64,000 nucleotides of DNA from Voacanga thouarsii (GCA_026120185.1 JANUWF010001190.1:1550001-1614000), one strand, 5' to 3'; shown: positions 14,060 through 26,280, numbered from the stretch's first letter. Numbers and translations: made by a program. The notes: generated from the sequence alone by a model not told the origin.

Positions 14060-14690
14060 TTAATTCACAAAAGAGGAAGAAGAAAGAGAAGGGGAGGGGA
14101 GGAAAACTTTTACTTATATAAGGGAGATTAAATGTAATTTACATTTATTTTATTTTTTTAGATAGAAATGAAAAAAATAACAAATAACATTTTAATTTAC
14201 ATTTTAATTCGTTTAAATTTACATATGCTGTTTCATTAACATGGAGGGACATATATAATCCTTCTAATTTACTTTCTCTTATCTTTTTTTTTTATTTTTA
14301 ATCAAATAATATAAATAATTTATTTACGTCCAAATTTACATTACCTCTACTTTTTCTCCTTCTTTTCGTCCTAACTAATCCTATGTTTGGTTTACAAAAA
14401 AGGAGGGAAAGGGAGAAAAAGAGGGAGAAGGAAACTTTCACCTTTATTAGAATGAATAAATATAATTTATTCCTATTTTATTTAGTTAGAGTAGAAAAAA
14501 AATGATAATTATTATTTTGATTTACGTTCCAATTTATCTAAATTTAAACGAATTATTTTTTTAATATAGTTGAAGAGCTTTCTTCAACTAATTTACTTTT
14601 CTTCAATCGTTTCTTTTTAACTAAATGATATAAATTACTCAGTCTAAATTTATATTTTCTTCTCTCATGTCATGTTATCCCAAACAAATA
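14060..14690. mobile_element. Two adjacent MITE-like elements with purine and pyrimidine arms
   Basis: The clearer right element runs from about 14384 (GTTTGGTTTAC, then a GGAGGGAAAGGGAG arm) to about 14688, where the text ends in a form whose reverse complement reads TTTGTTTGGGATAAC. The left neighbour (about 14060-14380) has a similar GGAAGAAGAAAGAGAAGGGG arm and a mirror-image CTCCTTCTTTTCG arm. A relative lies at 25844-26160. Exact borders and target duplications are not clear. Confidence 0.5.
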
Positions 14691-15495
14691 TACGTACGGA
14701 TAAGCTCAATTTTATTTTTATTAATTAATTCAAAATATCAACAGAAAAGTACAAAAATAGGGGGAAAATGAAATACTAAGAAAGTTAAAAAAAAAAAGAA
14801 AATGGAAACCACAAAGAAACGTTAAGGTGGAAGGAAATGGACAACCGACAACCATTCATGATTAGTCTTCCGGCGGCTCCATTCTATGTATGAGATTTGG
14901 ACAAGGTCCGAGAACGCGAAACTTTCAAAAGTAATTCAACTGCATTGTTTTGATGACGATTCAGATATTTAACAGTTCAAATTAGTATGAATAGGGATCT
15001 CTTGTTGTTATATGCAAGCGAATTAGATGAAGTCGTTGAAGACTTGGTGTATGTGCTTTTTCCAGGGGAAGGCTAGTCGATGGAGGTCTCCTATGTTTGC
15101 ACCTTCTATACGATTTCATAAGGGTGCATGTCTTCTTCTTAGTCAATGATCCGAGATCTGAGTCTAGCAGCCATCATTTTCCTAACTGTTTTCTGTTCAC
15201 ATTTCTTGAACCAGAACCGTTTTCAACTACCTTTGATATATAAGTTGAAAAGCTGGTCTGTAATTAACAGGGAATAGGGATGCATTGTAGTTGGACAGAT
15301 ATGGAATCTAGGTTCAAATATGGTCTCTCTGTGTGTGTGTGTGTGTTTTTCCCTTTTTTTTTTTGAGGGGAGGGTGAGGACGAGGGAAATGAGCTATGCC
15401 TATATGGCATATCCATGCATGTTAGATGGAAGTATATATTATACAAAAGAGGTGGATAGAAATATATATTACATAAAAGAGTTGAGGGATATGAT

Positions 15496-15502
<7 letters not shown>

Positions 15503-15542
<40 letters not shown>
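15503..15542. repeat. (TA)n microsatellite
   Basis: About 20 TA units. A short GT run also lies near 15330-15345. Confidence 0.95.
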
Positions 15543-15545
<3 letters not shown>

Positions 15546-16354
15546 GACGATTGTATATGATAAATATACATATAATCATCATAATTATATATATTTTTTG
15601 AAAATGTATAAAGTATTGTTTAAGTTCTAATTTCAAAACATTTATGTAAAAATAAGTACATATATATAAAAAATGGAACTTTTTAATAAAAAAATCAAGT
15701 TTTTGAATTGAATGTTGGATTGTTAAATTTTGCCTACCTTCAGTGCGACCTTAAATGCCCTTCGTCTAGTTAATTCTCAAAGGTAAAAGAGAGAGAGAGT
15801 GTCCCAGAGAGGAAGAGGTAAGAAATATTTTTGATAAAAGATTCAAAGGGTTTTTTTTTTTTTTTGGGAGGAAATGATCAATATGTATTATGAATAAAGA
15901 TTAATTGTTGATATTTAACTATGCGTAGCATATATTGTAATTTACTTCCTCTACAAAATTTTGCATTTTATATCTCACGATTTACCTCATTAATAGGTTT
16001 TAGAGTAGGAAGAAGAAAAGCACTCGTAAAGAATATTATTCAAAAATAAAGATTAACTGTTTACATAGGAGAGAGAAGGCTCAGCTGTCCATTATGAAAT
16101 TCCTTAGAGAAATGTTTCCTTAATTCCCATACCCTATGCCTAATTTGATCTACAAGGAGTGTTCGCAGAACATTATTTCCCCAATTCCTGAGTGTTGGAA
16201 GGAGGTCGAAGCCCTATCTTTGATGGGCAAACTGATTCCGCCTTTGCCAAAATAGGAGCACCACTTAACCAAATATATACTTCCATTCGGTCTCAAGGAC
16301 TGCCAAAGATTCAGATCAACCCAATGCCAGATTCAAAGCAGTCTCTATTGTATA

Positions 16355-16638
16355 CTCACTCCGTTCCAATAAAATTGACCTACTTACTATTTTAAATTGT
16401 CCCAAAAAATTTGACATTTTCCTTAAAAGGAAAATTTTTACTATATAATTTATTATAAAATAATCAATATATCCCACATATATTATTTTTATATACTTAG
16501 ATTTGACATAAGAGGCCCACATATTTCTTATTTTTATTATACTATATTATATTATATTATTATTATATTTTAACTTTTACTTTTATATAAAATATCGTGC
16601 AAAGTCAACCACAGTCAATTTTAGTGGGACGGAGGGAG
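16355..16638. mobile_element. Stowaway-like MITE
   Basis: The left end CTCACTCCGTTCCAATAAAA and the reverse complement of the right end, CTCCCTCCGTCCCACTAAAA, form a good terminal inverted repeat, and TA flanks both sides. The length is 284 bp. The interior differs from the 7103 family, so this is a second subfamily. Confidence 0.85.
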
Positions 16639-16849
16639 TAATATATTTTATTTGAATCATGTATATTTGGGCTCCCATTTGCCCCAAAATCTGGACATGG
16701 GCTTTTGAAGTCTTGAAGGAAAGAATTTTTGTTTTCCTTGGATAATCGTTCGATCAGAATTCAGAACCACAACTTCTGCTTTTTGGGTTCTCACTGTTAC
16801 TGGGGATTGGATGGAATCTTGGGGGGTTTTGGGGGTATTCAGTCGGTCC

Positions 16850-17600
16850 TCTTGGCAAGTGGGCCAGTCCAGCCCACGGAACCCAAAGGTCGGTCCGTGC
16901 AGGTCTCACCCCCTTATGGCGGGCCGACTTCCGATCTTGTCTCGCAAGCCAATTTGCGCTAGGATAAGAAAAAAATATCTTGGCCCGTGGACTGCCTATG
17001 GATCCGCGGATAGACCCATCAAAAGTTAAATTTTTTATTTTTTTACATTCCTCCCTCTTAATAGTCATATTTACTTTTTCAATCAAAAACTCTATAAATA
17101 TCTTCAAATTCACCTCAAAACTTATCAAATATTCTTCTCAAACCTCAATTCTCTCTAATTTTTATATAAAAAATAGTTGAAATAGAATTTATTAGGTATA
17201 TATTTTCAAAATTCTTCAAATATCTTCTTTAAAATTTAAAAGTTTATTAAATGGTAGTCAAACATTGATAGTTTAAGGTATTGTTATATCTTAATTTTAA
17301 ATAATATAGTACTTTTTAAGAGATTTAGGTATTAAATTCATTTCTTATGTAATTTTTATTTTATTAAATAATAAAATCGATAGGAGTTTAAGTCAAACCT
17401 TCTGCCACTCTCACTTCAAATAATCTTTTCTTAAAGACAAATAATTATATTATTTAAATTATAAAAAAAAGCAAAATTAAATTTTCTAAAAAAAAAAAGG
17501 ACGAGGCTCAATGATCCTACTCGCGGGCCTCGTATTCCTTGAGACCGGTCCGTGCCAAACCCAAGAGTATTGGCCCAAGGCCAGCCCAACTCGGTTCAAC
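16850..17600. repeat. GC-rich paired islands of a probable transposon
   Basis: Two GC-rich islands (about 16850-17020 and 17505-17595) sit in AT-rich DNA and carry related text in opposite orientation: GGTCGGTCCGTGCAGGTCTC on the left and, reversed, CACGGACCGGTCTC on the right. Paired GC-rich ends are common in plant non-autonomous DNA elements. Borders and target duplication were not resolved. Confidence 0.4.
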
Positions 17601-17851
17601 TTTAACTGAATTGACCTACAAAACAATATTAGTATACAATGAAAGGCAAAACAATATTATTTCAACGGACCCTTTTAACCATTTTGTGTAATCTATGAGT
17701 TATTATAGAGAAGAATAGAATTTATTCACTACATCTCTGAATAACTGCGGCAGATTCCCTCTTATCTATTAGAAAAAAAAATGCTTGTTTTAATCATATT
17801 GATAGAATTTGAGACTGCACTAGTCTATTTGAATAACGTCTGTTGTTTAAG

Positions 17852-18289
17852 GGTGAGTTTGGTTCGCGAGAAGTAAATATGATTACTTCCATCCGGAGAA
17901 GTAAATATAATTACTTTCATCCTATTTGGTTGGAGTGGAAGGGAAGTAAATATGATTTACCTCTCATTGTTTGGTTGTAAGGTATATAGGGAGGAAATAA
18001 TTATTGAATTACTATTATACCCTTATGATTAATTCATAAAAATTACAAAGTATGGTAAAATTGTAATAAAATAAATACCCTACGACAAGAGGGTCTTTTA
18101 ACCCTCATTTACTTCCCAAACCCTCCAACATAGAGAAGAAGAAAAATCTGAGATGGAATGGATCCAATTCATTTCCACATATACTTCTCCTTCCAATCAC
18201 CCAACCAAACTAAATAAATCACACATTTACTTTCTATTTTACTTTCCCTCATCTTTTCCTTCTCACTTTCACTCTAACCAAACTTACCC
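17852..18289. mobile_element. Tourist-like (PIF/Harbinger-type) MITE
   Basis: The terminal repeats are GGGTGAGTTTGGTT and AACCAAACTTACCC. They are bordered by TAA on both sides, the trinucleotide duplication typical of PIF/Harbinger elements. Length is about 440 bp. Interior stretches such as GAAGTAAATATGATTTACCTC match the 820-bp element at 7547-8366, so they are one family. No coding capacity. Confidence 0.85.
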
Positions 18290-19320
18290 TAATAATGAAT
18301 TATGAATTGGAATCAGATAGCAACATTGAAATTGGGCGGTACAGCCGGATGAGGACAAGAAACAAGGTTTTGGATTCTTTTCTATGAAGCTACTTATCAT
18401 CTTCCCTGAATATACAATGCCTTTACTAAACCAGGAGAGATAAACTTTCTCAGTTTTGCAACTTTTATAGAAGGCCCTTATTGATTTTTTTTTTTTTTTT
18501 TTTTGATAATCCAAGTATCCAACCAACTAATCGTGGCTCCAAGGCTCCCCTGGGAGGAGTTAAATAACAAGATATACCTTATCTGACTTACATATTTTCT
18601 ATTCCACTGTATATATTAAGGAGATACACTATCGTATACAAAGAGAATAACTCTTATCCCCCAATAAAAATCCCGCATTACTGTTTGTAGAGAGGTTTAC
18701 TATGAATTGGTCAGCTAGCTGAGCTGTGGGGGCAAGGCCCTTACTGTTGAATTAAAGAGATTTGGACGGGGACCAGTAAGAGAATTTGAGAGTTCAATGT
18801 TGAAGGAGATGCTGCCGACTAATTAAAAATCCATGCATTGCAGGCCAAATCATCAGCCAGTAAAAGAGACAATATTATAGCCTTTATCTTTGGGGAGGGA
18901 AAAAAACAAAGGGAATCCTATGGTGTAACTTTTGTAGAGAAAGATATGATAAAGATTCCAACTAACAGAGAATGATGATGTATCAAGAGGACCGCCACAT
19001 ATACAAAATCCTTCAACATTCTCTCCTGTCCTCATGATCTTACTCTTTTCCACCTTTACCTCATCTTACAAGCCAGCAAGATTCATTTACAGAACCATGT
19101 AAATCTCTTACTATTACTTCATCTCCTCTTATCTGCTTTAACAGATGTGAGAAAGACTTAATGAGATAACTAGTGAAATAAAGAGACACAGATTTCCCTA
19201 CTGTTTAAGGAGATTATTCATGATCAGCAAGAACCTTAAGCAGTACAAATGGATTCTCACCTTCATTTTGTAAAACAACTCAAGAATGTTTAGTGTGACC
19301 TTACAATGCAGAACATGCAA
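18290..19320. other. Intergenic DNA, nothing recognised
   Basis: No convincing coding region. Short ORFs on both strands show no familiar motif. A poly-T run sits near 18486-18503. Confidence 0.5.
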
Positions 19321-19324
19321 TAGT

Positions 19325-19995
19325 GTGCCTCCACCAGCAAAAGCATTGGTGCCTGCAAATCTCAATTAACTCTTTTAAGGAGCAGATCACCAATGATATT
19401 AATATTATTTTTACTTGAAGCAGATTCTTTTATAGAGTATCCTATTGAAAAACGGAAAAGAATTTGCTTCTGTTCCACTAGCAAAAGTTTTGGTGCTTGC
19501 AGTCAACTTGTTCAACAAATAGCAGAAGCAAATTCCCGGCTATATATTATCATTAAATACAGATTCCTCCTAGGGATCATTATAAAGAAGAGCAGATAAA
19601 GATTGTTCTTCCACTCACAAAAAGTACGGTTCCTGCAATCAACTTGTTGGGTGAGCAGAAGAAATTTACACACAATCATATCTTGTTACCTAATCCAGAT
19701 GCCTAAAAATACTGGTTATAGCAAAAAATAAAGTAAAACTGTGCTTCCATTGGCAATAATTTTGTTGCCAATCAAATAGTTTGTTGAGAATATAAATCAA
19801 TGTCAGTTGCATTTTGGTACATACACCTGCTTAGGATTCTGGTACCAAAGGAACAGACAAGATTGTGCTTCCACTAGCAAAAGTTGTGGTGCCCAACCAA
19901 CTTGTTTGATAAGCAAATAAGATTCAACATTTATGCAAGGACGTTATATCAACCTGGAGAGAGATCTTGAGATTCAAGGAACCCCTATAAGCAAG
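19325..19995. repeat. Diverged tandem array, five units of about 124-143 bp
   Basis: A recognisable anchor, close to TTCCACTAGCAAAAGTT followed by TGGTGC, occurs near 19330, 19473, 19609, 19745 and 19869, with spacings of about 143, 136, 136 and 124 bp. Several units also share CAACTTGTT shortly after the anchor and an AGCAGA-type stretch before the next one. Units are strongly diverged and share no common reading frame. The array ends about 1.7 kb upstream of the RADIALIS-like gene. Confidence 0.7.
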
Positions 19996-21648
19996 CAAGA
20001 GGAGCCTATAGAAATGGAATAGCAAATGAAATATCAGAATAGATTAGACCTATGATTTGCTTTGTACAGCCCCCACGCTTCAGTCTCCAGGTATGTATGG
20101 AGGACTCAACCAGCAGAAAACAAGTTGAGACTCTAACCTGCTTCACAGCAATACAAACTATCATTAGAAAATGCAAGTAGTAGGAAGAAAACTGTTATTA
20201 GTGAGCATCTTTGACCTTTTATGATGCCTTCTGAGGTAAAGGAGTGGACAGAGCGATTGTCTATAAATCGCATTCACCTTCTTTTCCAATTTAATTCTTT
20301 TGATTAACGTGACCTGCAGTCATGGACCCAGTCACGTATTTCAAATTCCATTTTAGAGCAAAATTTTGCAGCTGTGTATTTCTCTGTTGGGAAGTCTAAG
20401 CTAAAAACTCAATAACTTCTCACTTGGATTTGACCCCAAGACGGGGACAATGAAAAATGTATGCTAAATAACATTCAATCAGCAAAAATGTGAAAGTAAA
20501 AGTTTAGTGATGTTTGAGGTTTAGTCGGCTTCCCACCACCCACCTTTAAATGAATAGATCTCCACAAGCATATGAAGTCGCATTTTCAAGCCTGCTCAGA
20601 CCTTAGGTTGAAACTACCTGAGCCATCTTCAACACTGTGGTCAGGGGCAAGGTTGTTGACAAAATGGAAAATTTCTTCAGCAGGCTTCAACTGGCTGGCT
20701 GGCAGGCTCCAATGCATGTTTAAGAAAAGTACGTAAGACCACCTGATAGCACCCTACGTTATCAAGCTTAGAACTGGCCTCAAGCTCGGACTCAACACAA
20801 CTAAAAGCAAATCAAGGACATACAGAAGATCAGTTTCCAGAATCGTAAAATTTGGCTTTAAATTTAGCATTGTTCATTGTTTATCACTAGTGTGTCACGT
20901 CATTGGTTTAATTATAGCATATGCTGCTATCATAACCACATCATAAATCAACTAATATTTGCCAATTTTCATGGCATGAGACAGAGCTACTTCCCATGGT
21001 GTTCAGAACAGCAAAAGGGCAAATTGTAATGTTATGCAGTTCCAACTTGCATTTGTTCCATCTGACATAGCCCTGTTGGTTCCTTTAGAAAAGTATCATT
21101 ATGGCTTAGCCTCATATAGCCCATGAGTTTTAACAGAAAGAAGCATCAGTTACTCACAGGTTCAAATGCTCACAAACTGCTGTCAACAATAGTTTCGGGT
21201 CCTCAATCTAAATTCTATCAGTTCCTGGACCAAAAGGATTCAAACGTATGGTAATCATAACGCAAGGTACAGTATGTCCTTTGATACCGATTCTCCATCA
21301 CTTCTATGTTGATTTCGTTTGTGGTCTCTAAAGGTGAGGAGTCACTTCATATCCTCCCTTTTTGCAAGATATATTCTCCAACTGGCAGATCCCCACCACT
21401 TTTCTCTGGTTTATAAGCAGCCCCCTTGGAAACATATCTCCGTAACAACATCCCTGGACTTCCCGTTTTCTTCCTTGACTTGCACAATCTCCCTTTTTCA
21501 GCTCTTGCACTTTTTGCAGGATTCACCCCAGCATCCTAACAATTCAGGTTCAGGTTCAGCCTATTTCCTCCGATCTCTTTCATCAGTCAGCATACAGATA
21601 CATTTTGCCAGCTTTGGCTTCTCAGGTAGATTTTAAACTCGTCAGTCA
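19996..21648 (+). promoter_or_regulatory. Upstream region of the RADIALIS-like gene
   Basis: No other gene is supported in this stretch. It is less AT-rich than the DNA to its left. Short ORFs are present at 21319-21808 in other frames but look like leader or overlap. The 5' leader of the MYB gene should lie in the last few hundred bases. Confidence 0.35.
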
Positions 21649-21903
21649 ATGGCATCAGATTCCCTCTCTTCTTCCCGAAGCACTAGCTCTTCTTGGACAT
21701 CCAAACAAAACAAATTATTTGAAAAGGCCATTGCTCAATATGACAAGGACACTCCGGATCGCTGGCAAAATATTGCCAGGGCAGTGGGGAAATCTCCAGA
21801 GGAAGTAAAAAGACACTATGAAATGCTTGTAGAGGATCTCAAACACATTGAGTCTGGCAGCGTGCCCTTACCAGACTACTGGTCAGGAAGAAACAACCGC
21901 TGA
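21649..21903 (+). CDS. RADIALIS-like single-repeat MYB/SANT protein
   Basis: A single open frame of 84 codons with the SANT/MYB domain of the RADIALIS-like (RL/RSM) family. After a serine-rich start, [15 protein letters not shown] gives the first helix, [11 protein letters not shown] the second and [20 protein letters not shown] the third. Spaced tryptophans and the RHYE stretch are as expected. The C-terminal tail is short. Family members are about 80-100 residues, so this looks full length. In snapdragon, RADIALIS controls flower asymmetry by competing with larger MYB proteins for partners; Arabidopsis RL proteins act in seedling growth and hormone response. Target genes cannot be inferred. 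No intron is needed within the coding part. Confidence 0.93.
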   Translation: MASDSLSSSRSTSSSWTSKQNKLFEKAIAQYDKDTPDRWQNIARAVGKSPEEVKRHYEMLVEDLKHIESGSVPLPDYWSGRNNR

Positions 21904-22420
21904 GACGGGGTTTGCTGACTGAAGGTATTTAGTACGTTTATTTCTTTCCTCCTCATTGCAGAACTGAAAAAAACTTGCAACCAGATTTTCATATTCGATG
22001 TCTGCCTCTTTCTTTAACCCTCCATGCAAATTCATGAGCAGGTTCCGTAGGTATCTTTTCAACAGATTGCTTGCTTTTCACTTTAAATTCAAATAAATGA
22101 CATGAAGAGTCTTTTAAGCGAAAGCCCTGCCAAAGTCAAATCACGTTTTCTTAGAATTTAACAGGATGGGGCACTCATTATCACGTAATGATTCCTTGCA
22201 CAAACAAAATTTGGGTGGGACTTGTTGGAAAAAAGTGGAATTGACACACTAAACTGGAATTAACATAAGCCCTGCCATTTGGAAACATGGTGAACACAAA
22301 GTTCACATCAGCATATCATCAAACGGGTAAGAATTAAACCAAAAAGGTAACCTTAGCTACTCAAATTCTTATCCTGTCACGAAGTTCACTAAATGCTCAC
22401 ATGAAATCTAATCTCGGATC

Positions 22421-22842
22421 TAGGGATGGTAATGGGGTGGGCCGGCCGGGGATTAGAAATTCCGGCCCCATCCCCACATATGTATCCCTATTCCTGATTC
22501 GTCCCCACTATGGAGAAAGGCAGGGATCCCCGCCCCCAGCCCGTCGGAGACAAAACAATCCCTGGTCCCGGCTCGGGAAAGCGGGGAAGCGGGAACCCAT
22601 TTGGACTCGGAAATAATTATAAATATTTTTTTAAAAATTTTTTTTGCCTCCAATATATTTTTATTCAAAATTTTTTAATCATATAGAAAACTTTTGTAGT
22701 GATTTCTAATAATTCACATATTTATCATATCACTAGATTAGTAAGAGTAAAATTAATAATTAATAATTTTTTTCTTTATTATTTTTCCTCTTCTTTTCTA
22801 TTTTATTTTATATACATATATAATCTATCTATAATTTATATA

Positions 22843-22876
<34 letters not shown>

Positions 22877-23069
22877 GTGAATTATATATGTATTGTATAT
22901 GTATACATATTATATAAATTATATATATATATACATATATATATATTATGTATACATATTGTATACATAATATATATATATATATATATTATATCTATTA
23001 TATATGTATATATAAATATATATCCACATATATTATATCTATTATATATGTATATATAAATATATATCC

Positions 23070-23108
<39 letters not shown>

Positions 23109-23292
23109 AAATATATGTAAAGCGGGCCGGAGGCGATGATCATGCAATTCTCGTCTTTAACCCGGCCCCGGTTGGCGGGTCGATAAATGAAACCCGTCCT
23201 CGATTCATCCCTGTTTAAATCGGGAAATTCCTGACCCAATCGAATCGGACCGAATCAAATCTCCTATTTAAACGGAAAAATTACCATCCCTA
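22421..23292. mobile_element. hAT-type non-autonomous element (MITE), 872 bp
   Basis: Terminal inverted repeats are TAGGGATGGTAAT and ATTACCATCCCTA. They are bordered by a perfect 8-bp duplication, CTCGGATC, at 22413-22420 and 23293-23300. Eight-bp duplications and TAGGG-type ends are hallmarks of hAT elements. GC-rich subterminal blocks rich in GGGCCGG and CCCGG flank an AT core with TA runs and a 43-bp unit repeated twice (about 22988-23075). There is no transposase. It lies about 0.5 kb past the RADIALIS-like gene. Confidence 0.93.
22838..23110. repeat. AT microsatellite core with a 43-bp direct repeat
   Basis: Interrupted TA runs, with the unit ending in ATATATCCACAT occurring twice about 43 bp apart. 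This is part of the hAT-type element. Confidence 0.85.
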
Positions 23293-23300
23293 CTCGGATC

Positions 23301-23850
23301 CTTCCTGTGACCGTGGATAACGTAACTAGTTCAAACTATTCCCCGTGGGGTATCAAATACCAACCTCTCGTTTTCAATTCCAATTCAGATACTAAAGCAG
23401 GCTCTTCTACTCAATAATTTATACCTTCCTTTCCAAATCATTGTGAACTTTATGTAACTATCATCCTTGTCGACCTCAACCAACGTATGCATTCTTACTC
23501 CAATGGGTATGAGACTCTTTTGCAAAAACTTGAATTTTCTCCAATTTCTGCCAAACTTTCGGCAGAAAACTTCACCTTAGAACTCTCAAGTCTCCAACTT
23601 TAGCTCTGATTCCTTTATATTCTGAAGCTTGTGTGTTTGCTGCTAATTGGGTTCTTCTTTATATATCTCTCTGACTCCTTTTCCTACCATTTCCGCAGAT
23701 GCAGCAGGCCCTGTGAAGTACAAGAATCGTCATTGTAAGGTGAAGAAGCATGACGTGTTAGAAATTACTAGTAGCAGCAGTACAAATAATGTGTTACAGA
23801 ACGAAGTGTTTGGGAAGTCTTCACTACCCCTTCCAGACTAAGTTGTTACA
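23301..23850. other. Intergenic, no convincing gene
   Basis: A 64-codon ORF at 23647-23841 shows no recognised domain. Nothing else could be identified. Confidence 0.4.
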
Positions 23851-23853
23851 GAT

Positions 23854-24057
23854 TTTCTAATACACCTTTCTGTAATACTTATAAAAATATAAAAATGTCT
23901 ATTATTTTAATAAATATATAATATTTCGTAAATATCTAATACACGTATCTACATATTATAGAATTGAATAAATATCTATTAAATCAGTAGACATATATTA
24001 CACGTTTTTAATGATGTATTAAAAAATATTACAAAAAAATATACTAAAATATCCTGA
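23854..24057. mobile_element. Small MITE-like repeat, family member 1
   Basis: The left part TTCTAATACACCTTTCTGTA and the reverse complement of the right part, TTTTAGTATATTTTTTTGTA, are related. The inner segment AAATCAGTAGACATATATTA recurs at about 30900, in reverse orientation at about 26240, and weakly at about 62200. Length is about 200 bp and non-coding. Confidence 0.5.
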
Positions 24058-24164
24058 ACCCATAGTTTGCCTTCTTTCTTCTTATTTAGGGATGTGAAAA
24101 TGCACCATGAATAAGAGAAATGTTTGCTTTAGCATGCCAACTCTTATCATGAATCTTCTGCTCA

Positions 24165-24655
24165 CTGTTGTTGGGACCGGATCAGACAGGCCGGTCCAAC
24201 CATAGATCGATCTAATATTTCAAATTGATTCTCTAAAAAATCGATGATTTTTAAGAGAATCTAATTAGACTGGTCGATCCAACCGGTGAACCAGTAGATT
24301 GGCCAGTTCAATATTGAATCGATTTCTTTTTAAAAAAAAAATTGGGGCCAATTTTATAATTTTTGGGAGATAAATTAAATTATATAATTCAATAAATTAC
24401 TTTAATATGTTAGATTGTTAGTTATAAATTAAAAATGACTACTTTCAATCATGAATTTGAATATTTATGTCTTTATGGACTTAAATTACACTATATTATT
24501 AATCAATTTTCTTTAAAAAATAATTATTTTTTAAAATTTTAAATTATAATATTATCGGTTCAATTACAGTCTAATTACGATTGGACTATTAAACCGTAAA
24601 TCAGTAACTTTTTTTTATTCGATAACTGGTCGATTCTAAAAACATTGCTTCTACC
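24165..24655. repeat. Probable decayed DNA-transposon relic
   Basis: CCGGTCCAACC-like and GGTCGATCCAACCGGTGAAC text at the left and CGGTTCAATT and AACTGGTCGATTC text at the right are separated by AT-rich sequence. Such GGTTCAACCGG-rich ends are familiar from plant repeats. No target duplication was found. Confidence 0.35.
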
Positions 24656-25402
24656 ACCACTCTTACCCTTGATGTCTGCAGCAAGATAAAATGATGTCTT
24701 TGTATCAAGGACATATTTTATACCACCTATTGTTCCCAATTGAACTATTGTTGCCTTTCCCATAATTGATCAAATGCCGCATCTGATCAGAAGAAGCCAT
24801 TCGATAGCTAGGAGGCAGAAAGCTGTTGCCTTGTTGGTCTATCCCTGACCCCTGCAAAGCACAATTTCTTCAATTTCTTTCCTTTCTCTCTTTCTTGGGG
24901 TGCTTCGGATTGCAATTCATTAAAAAAAAAAAAAAAAGATTGTTTGAATTAAAAAAATTAAAAATATGTGAGATCAATGTTGGATTAAGAAAAAATATAT
25001 ATAAGTAAATAATAAATTTTTAAAAATATAATCCCACTTCCGCCTTGATAAAAAAATAAAAAGAGAGGTGGGGGTAGATAGAAAGTGCTTTAACTATTGG
25101 ATTTATTATTATTTTTTTAACACTACTAATGAAAAAGTGCACAAATCAAAATTTTCAATAAAATGGCTAAACCTCTACAAAACTATCCTACTGTATAATT
25201 TTTCGACATGGATTTTCAACATGGAAAATCAAAACGTATGCTTTGTCAACGCAAGAAATTATCCTTTTCAACACATTAAAAAATGTGGGCTACAAGGTTT
25301 TGGCTCTTGACTGGTTAATTTTCTCGTATTCTTTGTTATGCTCTTAAGGTTGGCTTAATAGTGAGCCTCCATCTGTCCCTTGCAATGGGCTAATGTATCG
25401 AC
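24656..25402. other. Intergenic, nothing recognised
   Basis: Short ORFs only, with an A run near 24922-24936. No gene or bounded repeat seen. Confidence 0.5.
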
Positions 25403-25670
25403 TCTTCCATCCCTTAATATAAATCGTTAGATTTAATTTCATACATATTAAAATTTTTAAAAATAAAATGACTTTATTTTTTTTTTCTAAAATACTCCAA
25501 TTTAAATGTTTTAAAAATAAGAGAAGAAAGCAGAGAAGAAGAAAAAAAATAATAAATAATGACAAAAATGAAAAGATAGCTTTAAAAACCTTCTTACAAA
25601 GTTCCTAATAATTTATAATTTGGGATAGTAAAAATAGTCTCTAACGACTTATACTATGGGACGGAGGAAG
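25403..25670. mobile_element. Stowaway-like MITE, same family as 7103
   Basis: The left end CTCTTCCATCCCTTAATATA and the reverse complement of the right end, CTTCCTCCGTCCCATAGTATA, form an inverted repeat. Interior text such as ACCTTCTTACAAAG is the reverse complement of the AGGTTTTAAAG-type core of the related elements, so this copy is in opposite orientation. The TA flank is clear only on the right. Confidence 0.75.
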
Positions 25671-25843
25671 TATTAGTCTTATAAAACTGACAAATAAGTA
25701 CTTATAAGGCTAACCTAATAGCAAGACGTTAAAAATAACACAAAATTCAATATTTTATATAAAATTTTGAACCTCATCTGCTTACAATTAATTTTGAGTT
25801 GAATATCCATTATTTATTAAATAACATGATACAAATATTAATT

Positions 25844-26160
25844 GTATGTTTAGTTAGGTGAAAAAAGAGAGAGGAAAAGAGTAACATATGTAAATTTTGA
25901 AATAAATGGATAATTTACTTTGTTTGATTAGGGAAAAAAATAAATAGGAAGTAAATTAGGAGAAAAATATGTCTATGTTAAAACAATATGTTCAATACAA
26001 AATTGACGGAGTATGGTGTAAATAAAGATAGTATTTATTTTTTATTTTTTAATTAAATAAAATAAAAATAAATTACATTTATTTCTCTTAATAGGAATAA
26101 GATCTCCTTTCCCCCACTTTCTCTTTCCTCTTCCCCTCCTTATTTGTGAACCAAACAAGG
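25844..26160. mobile_element. MITE-like element with purine and pyrimidine arms
   Basis: It opens with GTATGTTTAGTTAGGTG and a GAGAGAGGAAAAGAG arm. It closes with CTCTTCCCCTCCTTATTTG and GAACCAAACAAGG, giving imperfect terminal inverted repeats. It resembles the elements at 14060-14690. Non-coding. Confidence 0.55.
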
Positions 26161-26164
26161 TCAG

Positions 26165-26280
26165 GATCTTCTAATATATTTTTTTGTAATACTCTCTACT
26201 ACACCATTAGAAACGTAATACTGTGTCTACTGATTTAATAGATATTAGGGTGTTATCGTGCAATACACGAGAGTAATATA
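26165..26280. repeat. Partial copy of the 23854 MITE family, reversed
   Basis: GATCTTCTAATATATTTTTT is followed by TGTCTACTGATTTAATAGAT, the reverse complement of the segment seen at about 23980 and 30900. The other end is not recognisable. Confidence 0.5.

Noticed and set aside
16355..16638. Possible member of the same Stowaway family as 7103
   Set aside because: The terminal CTCCCTCCGTCC-type sequence is shared, but the next bases (AATAAAATTGAC versus ATAATATAAGTC) and the interior differ.
22699..23073. ORFs made of Tyr/Ile runs on both strands
   Set aside because: They translate the TA-rich core of the hAT MITE.
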